A DNA stretch of 64,000 nt from Lasiodiplodia sp. COLG20 (lineage: Eukaryota > Ascomycota > Dothideomycetes > Botryosphaeriales > Botryosphaeriaceae): contig VNWV01000002.1 in NCBI GenBank assembly GCA_009801085.1, forward strand, positions 4,092,001 through 4,156,000, read 5' to 3'. Below, piece after piece: positions 31,819-42,941 of the stretch; position 1 is the first letter of the stretch, and every line of letters begins with the position of its first letter. The notes beneath the pieces are model-generated. The model was not told where the DNA came from. It ran no database searches and worked only from the letters and a program-made list of their open reading frames with translations. The position numbers and the translations under genes are program-made.

Positions 31819-34016
31819 ATGGTGTGATGGGTGGAATGGAAGAAGGGAAGGATGTTGGGCATGTGAGATGTGCTGGATATGCGGGATGAATTGAAACCGT
31901 TGGGCGGTGGGAAGCTTGGGAGCTGGCTGTCTTCGAAAGCTTTTGTACATATGTTTTAGTAGTTGAGTCCTAATCCTAATCACAGCCAGTGAACATGGAA
32001 TCCTATCTTGACTACGATGATATGTGACTTGTGACTTGTGAATCTACAACGAAACACTGAGCAGAAACGCAGACAATACAACCAACAACACCACCACAAC
32101 TTGACATCACGAAACACCTTGTCCCAAACCCGCCACCAGGAAATCCACGAACACCAACACCCCAACCCTTGCCTTCTGCACCTCTGATCAGCCTTCCCGC
32201 AGCGGGAACGGACTTTCACCATCGCACGATCTGACGCACCCATGTCACCACCCCTACGCAATCCTGCGGCCTTTTTCCCTGCCTCAGCATTACAATCAGC
32301 GCTCCCTTCATCGCCAATCACCCCACTCTCGAACCTTCAGCGCAAATCCCGATCACTCATCAAGGGTCTGGATCAGCCATCATGCCTTCAAAGCAGGAAG
32401 ATCATATGTTTCAGCGTGAATCATAACCAGGGCGATCCAGCGCTCAGAAACCAGGTTGGCAAAAGAGCAGCGATGCGCAGCGCCGCAGGGAACCAGGATG
32501 GCAAAGAGCAGCAGCGGCATTGCGCAGCACCGCGCCGCAAGGTCCCGCCTCACCGCGAGTAAGTGAAAGGAACAGCAAAGTTCCGCGCCAAGCGCATGGA
32601 CGCCGCAATCCGCAATCCGCCTGGTGGGCAGGCTTGATGACTCAGTTCAGGCAAGCCTTGAGTCAGTGCAGACTGGCAATCGCTATTGTACTACTGTACG
32701 TGCAATGACGCGAATGACGCGTTGCCGAATGAGGATCCGTCGTGCATCAGGGCAACGATGTGCTGCAGATGCAGCCCGTATCGTATGCACGACGCGCGCC
32801 CCCATTGACTCCACTATTGGGTTGATGAGATTTTCAATAGTGGAAGACCGTGTGTTGGGCAACTACGCGGCGTGGCGAGGCCCATTGCTGACCGCAAGTC
32901 CTGATCACAAATCATATCGTATGCGCGCGCTCTCGCCTTGCGCATTTTTTTCTGATGGCGCAGTTTTGGGACTAGAGAGCATTGTTGTTGATGCGCTGTG
33001 CCTGGTGCCTGAACCGGGATGTTCGGGATGTGGATACGAGCCACGCCGATCATTTTTCTGGAAAAAACCAGGGTCTGCCTGCGGGTGGAGCGGCGGTGCG
33101 CGGAGCCCCGGCTTTGGGCTTCCGGCGGCCCCCAAGAGGAAGCGTTGGGTTATAGGAGGAAGGGGGCGAAGGAGCTAACCGAAATCCTTAAACAACTCAC
33201 CAAGGAAAAAAAAAAGTGGTCTGAGGTAAACTCGAGAAAATGGTTCCCCCGGAGGTAGTGTGCAGGTTTTAACTCCGCCGCCGGTCAGACAGGAGGCAAA
33301 ACTATCGATTTGTCTGTGTCTGTGGGGGGGTGCGCGCGTGCGAAAGGGGAGGCGAGGAGCGTGCAGCAGCTGTGACACCAATGTTCTGGGCCGGGGTCCG
33401 GGTAGGGCGCAGCAGCCAACAAGCGAGGTGGATCTCGACGAACGAACTTGTGATGTGCACGGCTTTTTGGGGGGGTGTGCTCGGGCGAAAATCGATATCT
33501 ATCCGAGTGGAGAGAGGGAGGAACGAAAAGCAGTGCTGCTCGTCTCCATGTGATGGGTGTTATGTCTCAGCCTTGTCGTTATTGTGCGACCGCCCGGTGC
33601 GCCGTGGCAGTTCGACGACTGCAGAGAGAACCCTACCGGAGATCCGCATCTCGTTTGACGCTTAGTCAGTGTCTCGGGCGAAGGGATGCTTGGTCTTGAA
33701 GCTGGATGCTTGTCTATACATCTGCAAGAGCGGGATGCGAATACGGGAGCGACCCGAGCCGGGTGTGGGGTTGACCCGCGCACCAGCCAGCTTTCACTAT
33801 AGCTCTACAAGGCTGATATTGATATAGAACCCTCTCTATAAGGCTTGAGCCACGTAGGCGAAAGTTCGCTGGAATTCTGGAAGCCGATGCGTCGCTTGCG
33901 GCTTAAAGTCGCAACATCTATCTATGACACCCCTTTCACGTTCTCTCCACCCGAGTTCTCACATGTATACGTTCGCATGGCAACGGTGACTAAGATTATC
34001 TGCCTTCAAGACTAAG
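31819..34016. other. 2.2-kb gap, no gene seen
   Basis: Several open frames of 60-180 codons exist on both strands, but none has a plausible fold, codon bias or splice-site support. A short imperfect tandem repeat lies at 32449-32540. Confidence 0.5.
32449..32540. repeat. imperfect two-unit tandem repeat
   Basis: Two adjacent units of about 42-50 bp start with aaccagg-t/a-tggcaaa and run through gagcagc and gcgcagc to a GC-rich end. They differ by small indels and substitutions. Confidence 0.5.
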
Positions 34017-35161
34017 CTAAACGTCCAGACCACGTTCGATTTCCCCCTCAATCCCCTGTCCAGGAATTGGTGCCAGCGTTCCCTTCACCTTCATGTAGCC
34101 TTTTTTGATGCTACGCAGCTTCTCTAGGCGTCTACGGAAATGTTTTGGGTTGGCGTAGGGGTTTGTTGATATTGCTGGTGCTGCCTGGCCAACCACCACT
34201 TGCCAGCACCAGGGTTCACCATCAGATGGGTCGGTTGGCTCTGCAGTTCGAAAAACAAAGCCGCTATCACTGCTCACGTCAGCATGAAGTCCCACGATGA
34301 AGCCAGAAAGGCTGGGAAGTAGGGCCTACCTTGATATGCCGGACATTCTCCCAGACGGGCTCATGTCGACGGGCATGTCGAAGGTGATTTTGCAGGACTC
34401 CTTGACCGTGGTGTTGCGATCTGGAATGTGAAGCGATGTCAGAAAGCTGCGCTAGAGTTGTATTACATCAGACACTTACATATATCGCTCATCATGCGCC
34501 ACACATTATCCATGTTGTCACGTACCTCCACGAGGCTATTTCCCAGGCGCCAGTACTTCTGCATCCTGTCGATGCAGCACCACGCCAGCTCGACATCATC
34601 ACGGGGCCCCAGGAGACGCACGGTGCCCTTGAACTCCATATCCTCCAAAGCGCGGATGAAGGGGAGGAACACATTCACCATCTTCGTGCGATCTTTATAA
34701 CTGAGCTCAAGTTCCTCAAGGTCCACGTGGTACTCGATGATGTCAGGGCAGACCGATCGGAGGAAAGAAAAGTCCCAGGCCTGGCGTGACGATCGTGGCT
34801 TGGATGTTGTGAATCGCAGTGTGAGCGCATGCCATAGCCGCGACATGAACTCTTTCCGTACGCCGGGAACGCAGCGGAGAGCGCTCGTCCTGATCGCACT
34901 CAGATATGGCTCTTCCTGTCGGCGAGCCCTCTCTCTCCGATACCTCTCGTGGAACGTGAGTGTGTCGTCATCGCTGCTGGTGCACCTGGTCATCAGGATC
35001 TCCGGCTCGACGAAGTCTGATTGCGGGAGCGTGTCGGCAAGGACAGCATCGTAGATTCTGTTTCTGATTTCCCCGGGAATGCGCGTGAGGAAATTGAAGG
35101 GCTGGAGCGTGTTATGGGCGTGGACGTGGTCCATATCAGTGTCCTCCTCTTCTGCTGTCAT
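34017..35161 (-). CDS. F-box-like / RIPGEIRNRIY-family hypothetical protein
   Basis: Exons 35161-34480, 34420-34330 and 34269-34017 encode 341 aa. Residues 21-38 (FNFLTRIPGEIRNRIYDA) match the degenerate F-box-like motif that opens a very large, expanded family of fungal proteins of unknown role. A proposed job as substrate adaptor for ubiquitin ligases rests on the motif alone. The rest is mixed helix/strand with no other domain. The reading frame continues upstream of ATG 35161 through a basic motif, interrupted by one TAG; see the next entry. Confidence 0.75.
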
Positions 35162-35407
35162 CTTCGGTCTCTTGAGGCAGGGCGAGAGGTCATGGAGATC
35201 GTCCTCGGATTTGCGCTTCTTGTTGGAGCTACCATTGTAAGCTCTCTCCCTAGGGAGGCGGTGAAAGGACTGGCGGTCATACTAGGCACAATCGAGTTCG
35301 GTGTCGTCTTCTTCTTCTATCATCCTCATCCTCTTCAGGCTGGGCGAGAGGTTCTCGAGATCATCCTCGAACTTGCGCTTCATGTTCATGTTCGAGTTGC
35401 CGCTCAT
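35162..35407 (-). pseudogene. duplicated 5' segment in frame with the F-box-like gene, split by TAG
   Basis: ATG 35407 opens 41 codons ending at TAG 35284-35282, in the same frame as the gene starting at 35161. The segment codes KRKFEDDLENLSPSLKRMRM; 162 bp further on, after the TAG, a second copy reads KRKSEDDLHDLSPCLKRPKM and runs straight into the annotated start. No splice pair removes the TAG cleanly. The segment is therefore an upstream ORF, a duplicated and disabled N-terminus, or a readthrough site. Confidence 0.5.
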
Positions 35408-36118
35408 GATGACTTGGAAGTAAGATTGAGAAGTGGGTCGTTGGTGAGGTGAGTCGTTGGTGTAGGAGTGAGCAGTGGGTCGTCGGTGTTGATGTGCTGG
35501 AGGAGAGAAGCAATGAAGAGGCCATCTTGTAGGCAGAAGCAGTTGGTGAATGAGACGCGGTTCCCATAACACATGAGCCGGAGGGCCCACCTGCATGGTG
35601 CACAAGGTGATTGAAATGCATTTGACTCATATATAGTGATATAAATTCCTCAATTGGTGAGTGTTATCCCAAGGATATAGAAGGGAAATATATGCGTGAA
35701 GGATGATTCGAAGAATACTTGTCAGCAGCCTCAATTATATATGCTGCCAGGTGGCTCAATGAACAACTAGCAAACAGCGAATGTCGGAGAGAGAGAGCCG
35801 AATATCATAGATGTGAAAGACAGAAGGCTGAAATAAATAGCAAACTTCTGCCAACAAGAGGCATGCAGACCTACACTATGTTTGGATACTGGAAAATATA
35901 TCAAACATTGCATGAGGAACTCACAAACATTGTTCACCATGACATACCTTGCCCAGGCGGGCGAAGCGATGGTCATGTACAAGGCTCGTCCGCAAGCGTC
36001 CCGCGCATCACGGGAAGAGAGACTTAAGGCCTGTTTAGGGCAATTTTATCTAATGGGAAGACTATCTTCCCCGACTTCGTCTTTCATGCATGGCTTGGTT
36101 TTTCCTTTTCCTGTATGG

Positions 36119-36131
36119 CGGAGGACGTCCG
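36119..36131. promoter_or_regulatory. CGG-N7-CCG site, Dabb promoter, site 1
   Basis: cggaggacgtccg, ending 138 bp before ATG 36270. It is the inverted-repeat type bound by dimeric Zn2Cys6 regulators and shares the AG after CGG with four other sites in the cluster. Confidence 0.6.
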
Positions 36132-36152
36132 CAATCTGAGCGTTTTTGTTTG

Positions 36153-36165
36153 CGGAGTAACTCCG
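36153..36165. promoter_or_regulatory. CGG-N7-CCG site, Dabb promoter, site 2
   Basis: cggagtaactccg, 34 bp after site 1 (centre to centre) and 104 bp before the ATG. The 13-mer is nearly a complete palindrome (CGGAGT/ACTCCG around one base). Confidence 0.65.
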
Positions 36166-36269
36166 ACACGGTACAAATATCAATCAAGCCCCAATATTTT
36201 GGCTGGAACAAACAGATCTTCCAGAGAAGAAACCCTCCTCAACACTCAGCTTCTACATTGTTTTCGATC

Positions 36270-36717
36270 ATGACAGTTGTTCACATAGGTTTGAACTTGC
36301 ACCTATCCTTTGTCCCACGCCTTGGCGTTAATCCCTTCCAGTCCTCTTCAAATTCCGGCCCGATGTGCCACAGACGCTCAAAGACACGTTTGTCTCCGAG
36401 TTGAAGGCTCTGAAATCGCTTCCATGCGTGCAAGATCATCGACTCATCGTTGGTGGCCCCTCAATCACAGATCCCATCGAGCGCAGCCAAGGGTTTCAAA
36501 TTGCGCTTTTGAGCTTCCACAAGGACAAAGAGGCTCTGAGCGAGTACCAAGCAAGTAATGAACATCACAGGTGAGAAATTCTGGCTTCTGCATATAACAA
36601 AAACACTTCTCATCAGTGAACAGCGTTACCAGTACTTATCTTTGGCCCTTTAAGGAGGATGTGGTCCGGTTTGACTTTGAAGTGGATGAAGGAGATGAAT
36701 ACATGTGCCGGTTTTGA
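36270..36717 (+). CDS. stress-responsive A/B-barrel (Dabb) domain protein
   Basis: A small three-exon gene: 36270-36288, 36342-36570 and 36624-36717, giving 113 aa. Spliced, it starts MTVVHIVLFKFRPDVPQTLK, the opening strand and helix of the Dabb fold, and continues with LKSLPCVQDHRLIVGGPSIT. It ends with STYLWPFKEDVVRFDFEVD. The whole length is one domain, as usual for this family, which forms dimeric alpha+beta barrels. Family roles include stress proteins and small cyclase- or isomerase-like enzymes. Its two promoter sites tie it to the sugar-acid cluster, where a mutarotase-like or lactone-handling role could be imagined; that is inference only. Confidence 0.88.
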
Positions 36718-36883
36718 AGGATAAATAGCGGCATTGTTGTCAATTAATCACTGCTCTCCGAAGTCAAGCAGATGGAACATCAAGAAGTCTCGTCCTATTT
36801 GTTCTTGATTCTGAGTTTTACTATGTAGTCGTGAATCCTGACTGCACCTGGAACTATATGAGATGCACACCCGAGTAAACTCT

Positions 36884-37738
36884 CTAAGTACGACCAGTAG
36901 ACGACGTGAAACCCCCATCCACAACAATCTTCTGACCCGTAATATACCTCGCCTCATCCGACACCAAAAACAACGCCGCATTAGCCACATCCCACGCATC
37001 CCCCATCCGCCCCATCGGCACCTGCCCCTCCCTCATCCTCCTAAACTCCTCCACCCCACCCCCCTCCACCGGGAACCGCTCCGCCAAAGCCTGCGTATAC
37101 GGCGTATCCATCAACCCCGGCACAACCGTATTCAGCCGCACGCCCCTCCCCGCATACACCACCGCCGTCGCCTTGACGAACTGCATCACCGCCGCCTTCG
37201 TTGCGGAATACGCGACTTGCGGCTTGCCGATGTACCGCATCCCCGCCACGCTCGCCACGCACACGACGGCCCCGCCCCCCTCCTGCTTCTCCATGACCGG
37301 CAGCACGTGGTGGCACGCCAGGTACACGCTCTTCAGGTTGACGTCGACCTGCGCGTCCCACGTCGCCTCGTCCATCGTCGCCGGGCACCCCGGCTCGGAC
37401 CGCCCGACGTTCGCGACGAGGATGTCGATGCGGCCGTGCTGGGCGAGGCACGCGGCGACGAGGGCTTGGACGGAGGAGGAACTGGTGGCGTCGGTGGGGA
37501 CGACGGTGATGGTCCCGTGGCCTTCGCGCTCGATTGTTTCGCGTGTTTTGGCGGTCGAGGCGAGGGTGCGGTTGCCGCCGAAGATGTGGGCGCCCTGCCG
37601 CGCGAAGAGGACGGCGCAGGCGGCGCCGATGCCCCAGCCGGAGGAGCCGGGGGTCTGGCCGAGGCCGATTATGAGGGCGACTTTGCCTTTGAGGTCGTGC
37701 ATTGTGGGGGATGTGGTGGGAGAGGGATGGTGAGACAT
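36884..37738 (-). CDS. short-chain dehydrogenase/reductase of the sugar-acid cluster
   Basis: Intronless, 284 aa. The cofactor-binding region starts at about residue 15 (KGKVALIIGLGQTPGSSGWG). It is slightly unusual because the TGxxxGxG motif appears as GLGQTPGSSGWGIG. NVG is at about 110, the catalytic Ser is in VASVAGMRY, and YSATK holds the Tyr and Lys. The end ARYITGQKIVVDGG is standard for classical SDRs. It is divergent from the IlvD/Edd gene, sharing a 285-bp promoter that holds a CGG-N7-CCG site. In an oxidative sugar pathway an SDR would oxidise the aldose to its lactone or oxidise the later keto-deoxy acid; the sequence does not decide which. Confidence 0.9.
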   Translation of the reverse strand: MSHHPSPTTSPTMHDLKGKVALIIGLGQTPGSSGWGIGAACAVLFARQGAHIFGGNRTLASTAKTRETIEREGHGTITVVPTDATSSSSVQALVAACLAQHGRIDILVANVGRSEPGCPATMDEATWDAQVDVNLKSVYLACHHVLPVMEKQEGGGAVVCVASVAGMRYIGKPQVAYSATKAAVMQFVKATAVVYAGRGVRLNTVVPGLMDTPYTQALAERFPVEGGGVEEFRRMREGQVPMGRMGDAWDVANAALFLVSDEARYITGQKIVVDGGFTSSTGRT

Positions 37739-37895
37739 GAGAAAGGCGAGAATTTGGGTTAAACTGTTCTGATGGTAGTCGGACCGCAGCCTTCTTTCTT
37801 CTAGACTTATATTTCTCTAGAGGAAACTGGGGAAATCAACGACTTGGAGGGGGTTTGTGGGGTGGACCGGGGGTATGGGGGTATTCCGTTGCAGG

Positions 37896-37908
37896 CGGAG
37901 ATAATCCG
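37896..37908. promoter_or_regulatory. CGG-N7-CCG site in the SDR-IlvD divergent promoter
   Basis: cggagataatccg lies 157 bp from the SDR start and 115 bp from the dehydratase start. A further CCG-N7-CGG arrangement overlaps it at 37886-37898, giving three evenly spaced half-sites. Confidence 0.6.
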
Positions 37909-38023
37909 ACCTCGCACCTGACGCTGTCTTCTTAATTACCAGGCCTTCTTCTGAATTATCAGCTCTGCCATTTGCTGCTTTTGTTTCAATTTACTTCTCA
38001 TTCTCGCCCCCACAGTTGCAAAG

Positions 38024-39998
38024 ATGAGCCAGTCTGAAAGCAAAGAGACCAACCAGCAGAACTCAGATTACGATCTGTCTAAGCCTCTGGACTCGAAAGT
38101 TGGTCTGCGCCAGGGCTTAACATCATACGGCGATCCTCACTTTTCTCTTTTCCTCCGCAAAGTCTTCATCAAAGCCCTTGGGTATAGCGAAGATGCTCTG
38201 TCTCGGCCCATCGTTGGCATCGTCAACACATACTCCAGTTTCAACCCCTGCCATGCCAATATCCCACAGCTGATCGAAGCCGCCAAGAGAGGTGTCCAAC
38301 TGAACGGCGGACTGGCAATCGACTTTCCAACCATCAGCCTCCACGAGTCGTTCTCCTCGCCTACAAGCATGTTCTTGCGGAACCTGATGAGCATGGACAC
38401 TGAAGAGATGATCCGAGCACAACCGGTAGATTCGGTGATTCTGATTGGCGGTATGTAGTTCCCATTTCTACAAAGACCCTGCCGTACAACACCGTTCAAT
38501 AGAAATTCACTGACCACAAACCTACAGGCTGCGACAAGACGACCCCAGCACAACTCATGGGCGCCATCTCCGCCAACAAGCCCATCATCCACCTCGTAAC
38601 CGGCCCCATGATGCCCGGCAGCCACCGCGGGACCCGCGTCGGCGCCTGCACCGACTGCCGCAACAACTGGGCCAAGTTTCGCGCCGGCACGATCGACATC
38701 GAAGAAATCTCGGGCATCAACGAAGAGCTAGCTCCAACGGTGCGCCTCTCCCCCATCCTGCCCTCCCCTCCCCTCCCAGCCTGACTCCAGCCGCTTACAA
38801 GCCCACGTTACAGGCCGGAACATGCGGCGTCATGGGCACCGCCAGCACAATGGCCTGCCTCCTCGCCGCGCTCGGCCTCATGCCCCTCAAAGGCGCCACC
38901 GCGCCCGCCGTCTCCGCCGCACGCCTCCGCATCGCCGAAGAAACCGGCGCACAAGCCGTCCGCCTCGCCACGTCCAACAACCACCTCACGCCGCAAACCC
39001 TCCTCACCCGCTCCTCCTTCCTCAACGCCATCACCGTCCTCCAAGCCATCGGCGGCTCCACCAACGCCATCGTCCACCTCCTCGCCATCGCGAACCGGCA
39101 CCCAGGCCTCCTCGCCTCCCCCATCACCCTCGCCACCATCGACGCCATCGGCCGCCGCACACCCCTGCTCATCGACCTCAAGCCCAGCGGCGACGGGTAC
39201 ATGACCGACTTCCACAACGCCGGCGGCATGCCCGCGCTCCTCCACACGCTCTCACCCCTCCTCGACCTCAGCGCGCTGACCGTGACCGGCGCCACGCTCG
39301 GCGAGCTCCTCGCCCGCACCCCCTCCTCCCCCCACGCCAACAGCTGCATCCGCCCCCTCACCTCCCCCCTCCACCCAGCCTCCTCCCTCGTCATCCTGTC
39401 CGGCAACCTCGCCCCCCACGGCGCCGTCCTCAAAGCCTCGGCCAGCAAACTCCCGTCCCTCCTCTCGCACCGCGGGCCCGCCCTCGTCTTCGCCGGCGCC
39501 GCAGACATGGCGGCGCGCATAGACGACCCCGCGCTGCCGGTGACGGCGGATACCGTGCTAGTCCTGACGGGCGTCGGGCCGGTTGGTAATCCGGGGATGC
39601 CGGAGGCGGGGTTGATACCTATTCCGAGGAAGTTGGCGGAGGGGGGCGTGGTGGATATGGTGAGGGTGTCGGATGGGAGGATGAGCGGGACGGCGGGGGG
39701 GACGGTGGTGTTGCACGTCGCGCCTGAAGCGGCTGAGGGGGGAGGGGGGCTGGGGGTTGTGCGGGATGGGGATGTGGTGGTTTTGGATGTGGGGAGCAGG
39801 GTGTTGAGGGTGGAGTTGACGGAGGAGGAGATTGCGAGGAGGGTGGAGGAGCGGAGGGGGCGGTTGGAGGGGGAGAGGAGGGCGAGGGAGAGGGAGAGGG
39901 GGTATAGGGGACTGTATGTCCGGTCGGTGAATCAGGCGGAGCAGGGCGCGGATTTTGATTTCTTGACGGCGAGGGGCCCCGGGGCGGGGGCGGCTTAG
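38024..39998 (+). CDS. IlvD/Edd-family dehydratase (probable aldonate dehydratase)
   Basis: Exons 38024-38450, 38528-38739 and 38814-39998 encode 607 aa. The Fe-S ligand motifs of the family are all present: NPCHANIP, GGCDKTTPAQ (created by the first splice) and GTCGVMGTASTM. The C-terminal SDGRMSGTAGG block is also intact. Members dehydrate dihydroxy acids (branched-chain synthesis) or sugar acids such as arabinonate, xylonate, gluconate-6-P and galactonate. With a lactonase, an SDR, a transporter and its own regulator alongside, a catabolic sugar-acid dehydratase making a 2-keto-3-deoxy acid is more likely than the housekeeping mitochondrial enzyme. No clear mitochondrial presequence is visible. 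Its stop overlaps that of the convergent regulator gene. Confidence 0.9.
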
Positions 39999-42282
39999 GA
40001 GAGGTAGGGGATGGGCGTGATGAAGTCTTCGAACATGTCGAGCATGATGCTGTCCATGTCTACTGAGCTCAGGAAGTCGTCTTGGTTGAATATTCCTGGA
40101 AAGGCGTCGAACGTGTCTATGCGCTGGTCTCCTCCGATGTTGTTTGATGAATTGGGAATCGAGGCTGGGGCGTCGAAACCTGCCATTGGAAGCGGTGGCA
40201 GTGTCTCTGCGGCTGTTGGGGGATGAGACGGCTCTCCTGACTGTTCACCGACTTCTTCCGCGCGGAATTGAGAAGGCCGATACGCAGACGCCTTCATAGT
40301 TCGGCGGATGATGACGGCGGATATTTCTTCCAGAATGTCTCTACTCCGCTTTGCCCCTGGCCAGTGCTCGCCTGCTGCGCTGAGCATACTGAGACTGATG
40401 CGGACATCGTTGATGAGGACGTCAAGCTCTGTATTTCGGGCAATCTCGCCAACATTCCAGATGCAATAGAACATGGTGATGATACTCATGATGAGCGAAT
40501 GAAAAGTGATCCAGTTGTGGACGAGGAGGTCCCTTTTGTAGAGCTTGTCGAAGAGCCGCAAGCAGCTGATGGCGCTGTGGTGGCACTGTTTCAAAGATTC
40601 CACCGATGGTGATGGAATCGCTGGGCTAGGGCGGAGCAAGACCATGCGTAAACTGTGGTATCTCAGCTTGCACATGAGTTCGATGCACGTCTCACTATCT
40701 TCCGAACGGGGAATGTCCACGGCCCATTGGTCCAACTTTCGAAGCATGCTGCTTTGCCAGTCGTGGATGTCGATGATGTTGGGGTACGCATAGCTTGGAG
40801 CATCTCTCACAATGCTGTTTGCGACGTATTTAATCTCCGAGTTGAGTCTGGCCAACTCGAAAAGGTGAATCGAGTAAGTCATCTGTGATGGTGGGTCTGA
40901 TTGGCTCCTGGGAAATTGAGACGATGCAAGGTCGTCGTCGCCAATGTCCTGGGGAAGCTGAGATGGGTAAGATATAAGCAGTTGATCACGACTAACAAAG
41001 GTGGCTACTTACTCGGAGCTCGCATGCCTCGTCTCTTAGACCAATCGGCCTCCCCATCATGGTTGCGATGGTTCTATCAAGAGAAAGTACAACCCAGAAG
41101 ATCCTCGTCCTCATCTCCTGCTCGAGGAGTGAGATTCCGCTGATTTCACGCTGCAAGCCTACGTCGATCAAAGCCGCAATGCATTGGTAGTTCAAATACC
41201 AGGCATTCAGCTTCATGGATGGGCAGTGCAGCGTGAAGATCAAGAGTAGCAAGAGACTCTGGATGCCGTTGATGGAATTCTCTATGCACATTTGATCGAA
41301 GTACTGCATAGCAAAGGCACAGTAGCCTTCAGCGGGAAGCGATATCCTCAACCGCTGTGACAGAACAGTTGCTGCAATAGCCAGCACCATGTAGACCTGG
41401 AACATGCCGGTAGGGTCTGGAGAGTCGGACTCATACATGTGGTCAAGAAACCTTGTGAAGGCAGGCCGATGCAGAATCGGATACTGAGTGTGAATAACGT
41501 CAAAATAGATGGCGCTGAGATGGGTAGCTTGATCCCTGCTCGCAGCCACAGGACTGTTCGAGGCTTCCATCAGATCACACACAAAATGAAGATCATGGGT
41601 CGCAGATTGCGTGCGCCTCAAAATACGCGAATTTCTCGTGGTTGAGCCCGGAAGCATCAGCTTGGCAAGTAGATGGCCGCTGGACGGGCCGATGTACTTG
41701 GGATCCTGGCTCGCAGCCAGGGAGACCAGGCCAATCTCATGGGCAAGTGCAGGATTTGGAGGGCTAGAGAGAGGCACCACATCCGCGCATACCGGGGGTT
41801 GGCGCGGGGTAGAATTGAGGTCCACAGCTGCCGAAGGACTCGCCGCGGGATGTTCCCGAGGCTCGGACGGAGGCCGCGCCGCTGACTCTTCCACCCCGCT
41901 GACTTCGGAAGGCTCGCCATTGGGCGGCCCTTGGGAGAGGTCAATATCTGGGCATCTGGATTTGACAATCGACTCGAGCCAAGTTATGCGGGTCTGCAGG
42001 CGCGTCACGTAGCTACAGCAGAGTCAGCGCAGTACAGTCGAAGGCAGGGGAGATGCTACCTACGCGCGAGGCATATCTTTATTTCGGACACTGTCGCCAT
42101 CGACGCATTCTGCAGATGCCTTCCTGCAGTTGTTGCAACACGGAAAAGTGCCATCGCACTGCAGTCGTCAGCTCGCGAATCAGAAGGACGGTATTGTAAG
42201 CACTTACACGAATCTTGCGACGCTGGCAGCGGGAACACGCTAGCCCTCGGCGCGGATCGCGGCGCCGTAGATGATCAGACAT
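39995..42282 (-). CDS. Zn2Cys6 transcription factor, putative cluster regulator
   Basis: Exons 42282-42208, 42158-42064, 42012-41013 and 40957-39995 encode 710 aa. The zinc cluster is split by the first intron: ACSRCQRRKIR, then CDGTFPCCNNCRKASAEC, giving the six Cys in the C-x2-C-x6-C spacing. A linker and a short coiled-coil (RLQTRITWLESIVKS) follow, which would allow dimer formation. The Fungal_trans middle homology domain follows, with YFDVIHTQYPILHRPAF and later GRPIGLRDEACELR. Acidic, Ser-rich C-terminal sequence fits an activation region. Two CGG-N7-CCG sites lie just upstream of its own start, suggesting autoregulation. Confidence 0.9.
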
Positions 42283-42316
42283 GGTTGTGAGTGGTGATGG
42301 AGGAATGTGAGAGGGG

Positions 42317-42329
42317 CGGAGAAAACCCG
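42317..42329. promoter_or_regulatory. CGG-N7-CCG site, regulator promoter, site 1
   Basis: cggagaaaacccg, starting 35 bp upstream of the regulator ATG at 42282. This is close enough to lie in or near the leader, fitting feedback control. Confidence 0.6.
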
Positions 42330-42369
42330 CACGCTTTTAATTGTATGGCGGCAATCACGTGCATGAGTG

Positions 42370-42382
42370 CGGAGAGACTCCG
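42370..42382. promoter_or_regulatory. CGG-N7-CCG site, regulator promoter, site 2
   Basis: cggagagactccg, starting 88 bp upstream of the regulator ATG. Like the Dabb site at 36153 it reads CGGAG...CTCCG. Confidence 0.65.
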
Positions 42383-42941
42383 GACTAGCGTACGAACTGG
42401 GTAGTATTTACGACACATACTCGAGGTTCCTATCTTTACGGCAAAAGCAAGCCTTACAAAGAACGGCTCAAGCATCAGACCGAGCGAAGAACGTTTCACG
42501 TCGAGCCACCCCCCCGCCCGCACCTTTGTCGAGGCCATCCTCTGCGACAACGGCGTCTCACCGGACAATGCTTAGTCGGTGGCGATTTGCACGGCGTTAT
42601 TATGGGCTTGGAAAAGGCATCCGGCATGGGCTGCACTTAATTCCCGGGCCAAATCGAATTCACCCATAAGGAGAGAGAAGAGACTGGCATCCCATATGTC
42701 GAAGCAGAGACTAAGGCTTTGAATGGCGAGGCTATCTGTGCCGGAGTGGAGCCTATTATGTCAGAGTAATTATTTGAGAACTGCCTGAGCGATTCAATTA
42801 ATCTGTATCATTTCCGTTTGCTACATACATGTCAAAGTGATGCCAGATCATTGTAGCATGCGGCCTCGCCGAAACACTGTCATATCTCCGTCAATTTGCT
42901 TAACTACATGCTCACTTTTCTCTTACAGAATATCTCTGCCA

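Larger units (their letters stand above)
35408..36269. other. upstream region of the Dabb gene
   Basis: AT-rich near 35630-35930. No supported gene. Two CGG-N7-CCG sites lie in the last 150 bp. Confidence 0.5.
42283..42941. other. upstream region of the regulator gene
   Basis: Lies between the MFS stop and the regulator start. Apart from the two operator-like sites near the regulator, I see nothing. Confidence 0.5.

Noticed and set aside
29821..31983. 720-codon open frame antisense to the GMC oxidoreductase
   Set aside because: It mirrors the sense gene's strong GC3 codon bias, giving a Val/Gly/Leu-rich protein with no fold-like motif; the sense strand has clear FAD and active-site signatures.
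32624..33178. 184-codon open frame in the 2.2-kb gap
   Set aside because: No recognisable domain, mixed codon use, and overlapping frames of similar length on the other strand; treated as chance.
35719..36027. Possible 102-codon gene in the AT-rich region before the Dabb gene
   Set aside because: It has no ATG at its start (TTG), no splice or promoter support, and its end overlaps the Dabb promoter region.
36863..37762. 299-codon open frame opposite the SDR gene
   Set aside because: Composed largely of His/Arg/Pro runs produced by reading the GC-rich SDR gene backwards.
38024..39998. Housekeeping mitochondrial dihydroxy-acid dehydratase for valine/isoleucine synthesis
   Set aside because: No clear mitochondrial presequence, and the gene shares operators and neighbours with a lactonase, SDR, transporter and dedicated regulator; a sugar-acid role fits better, though this is not proven.
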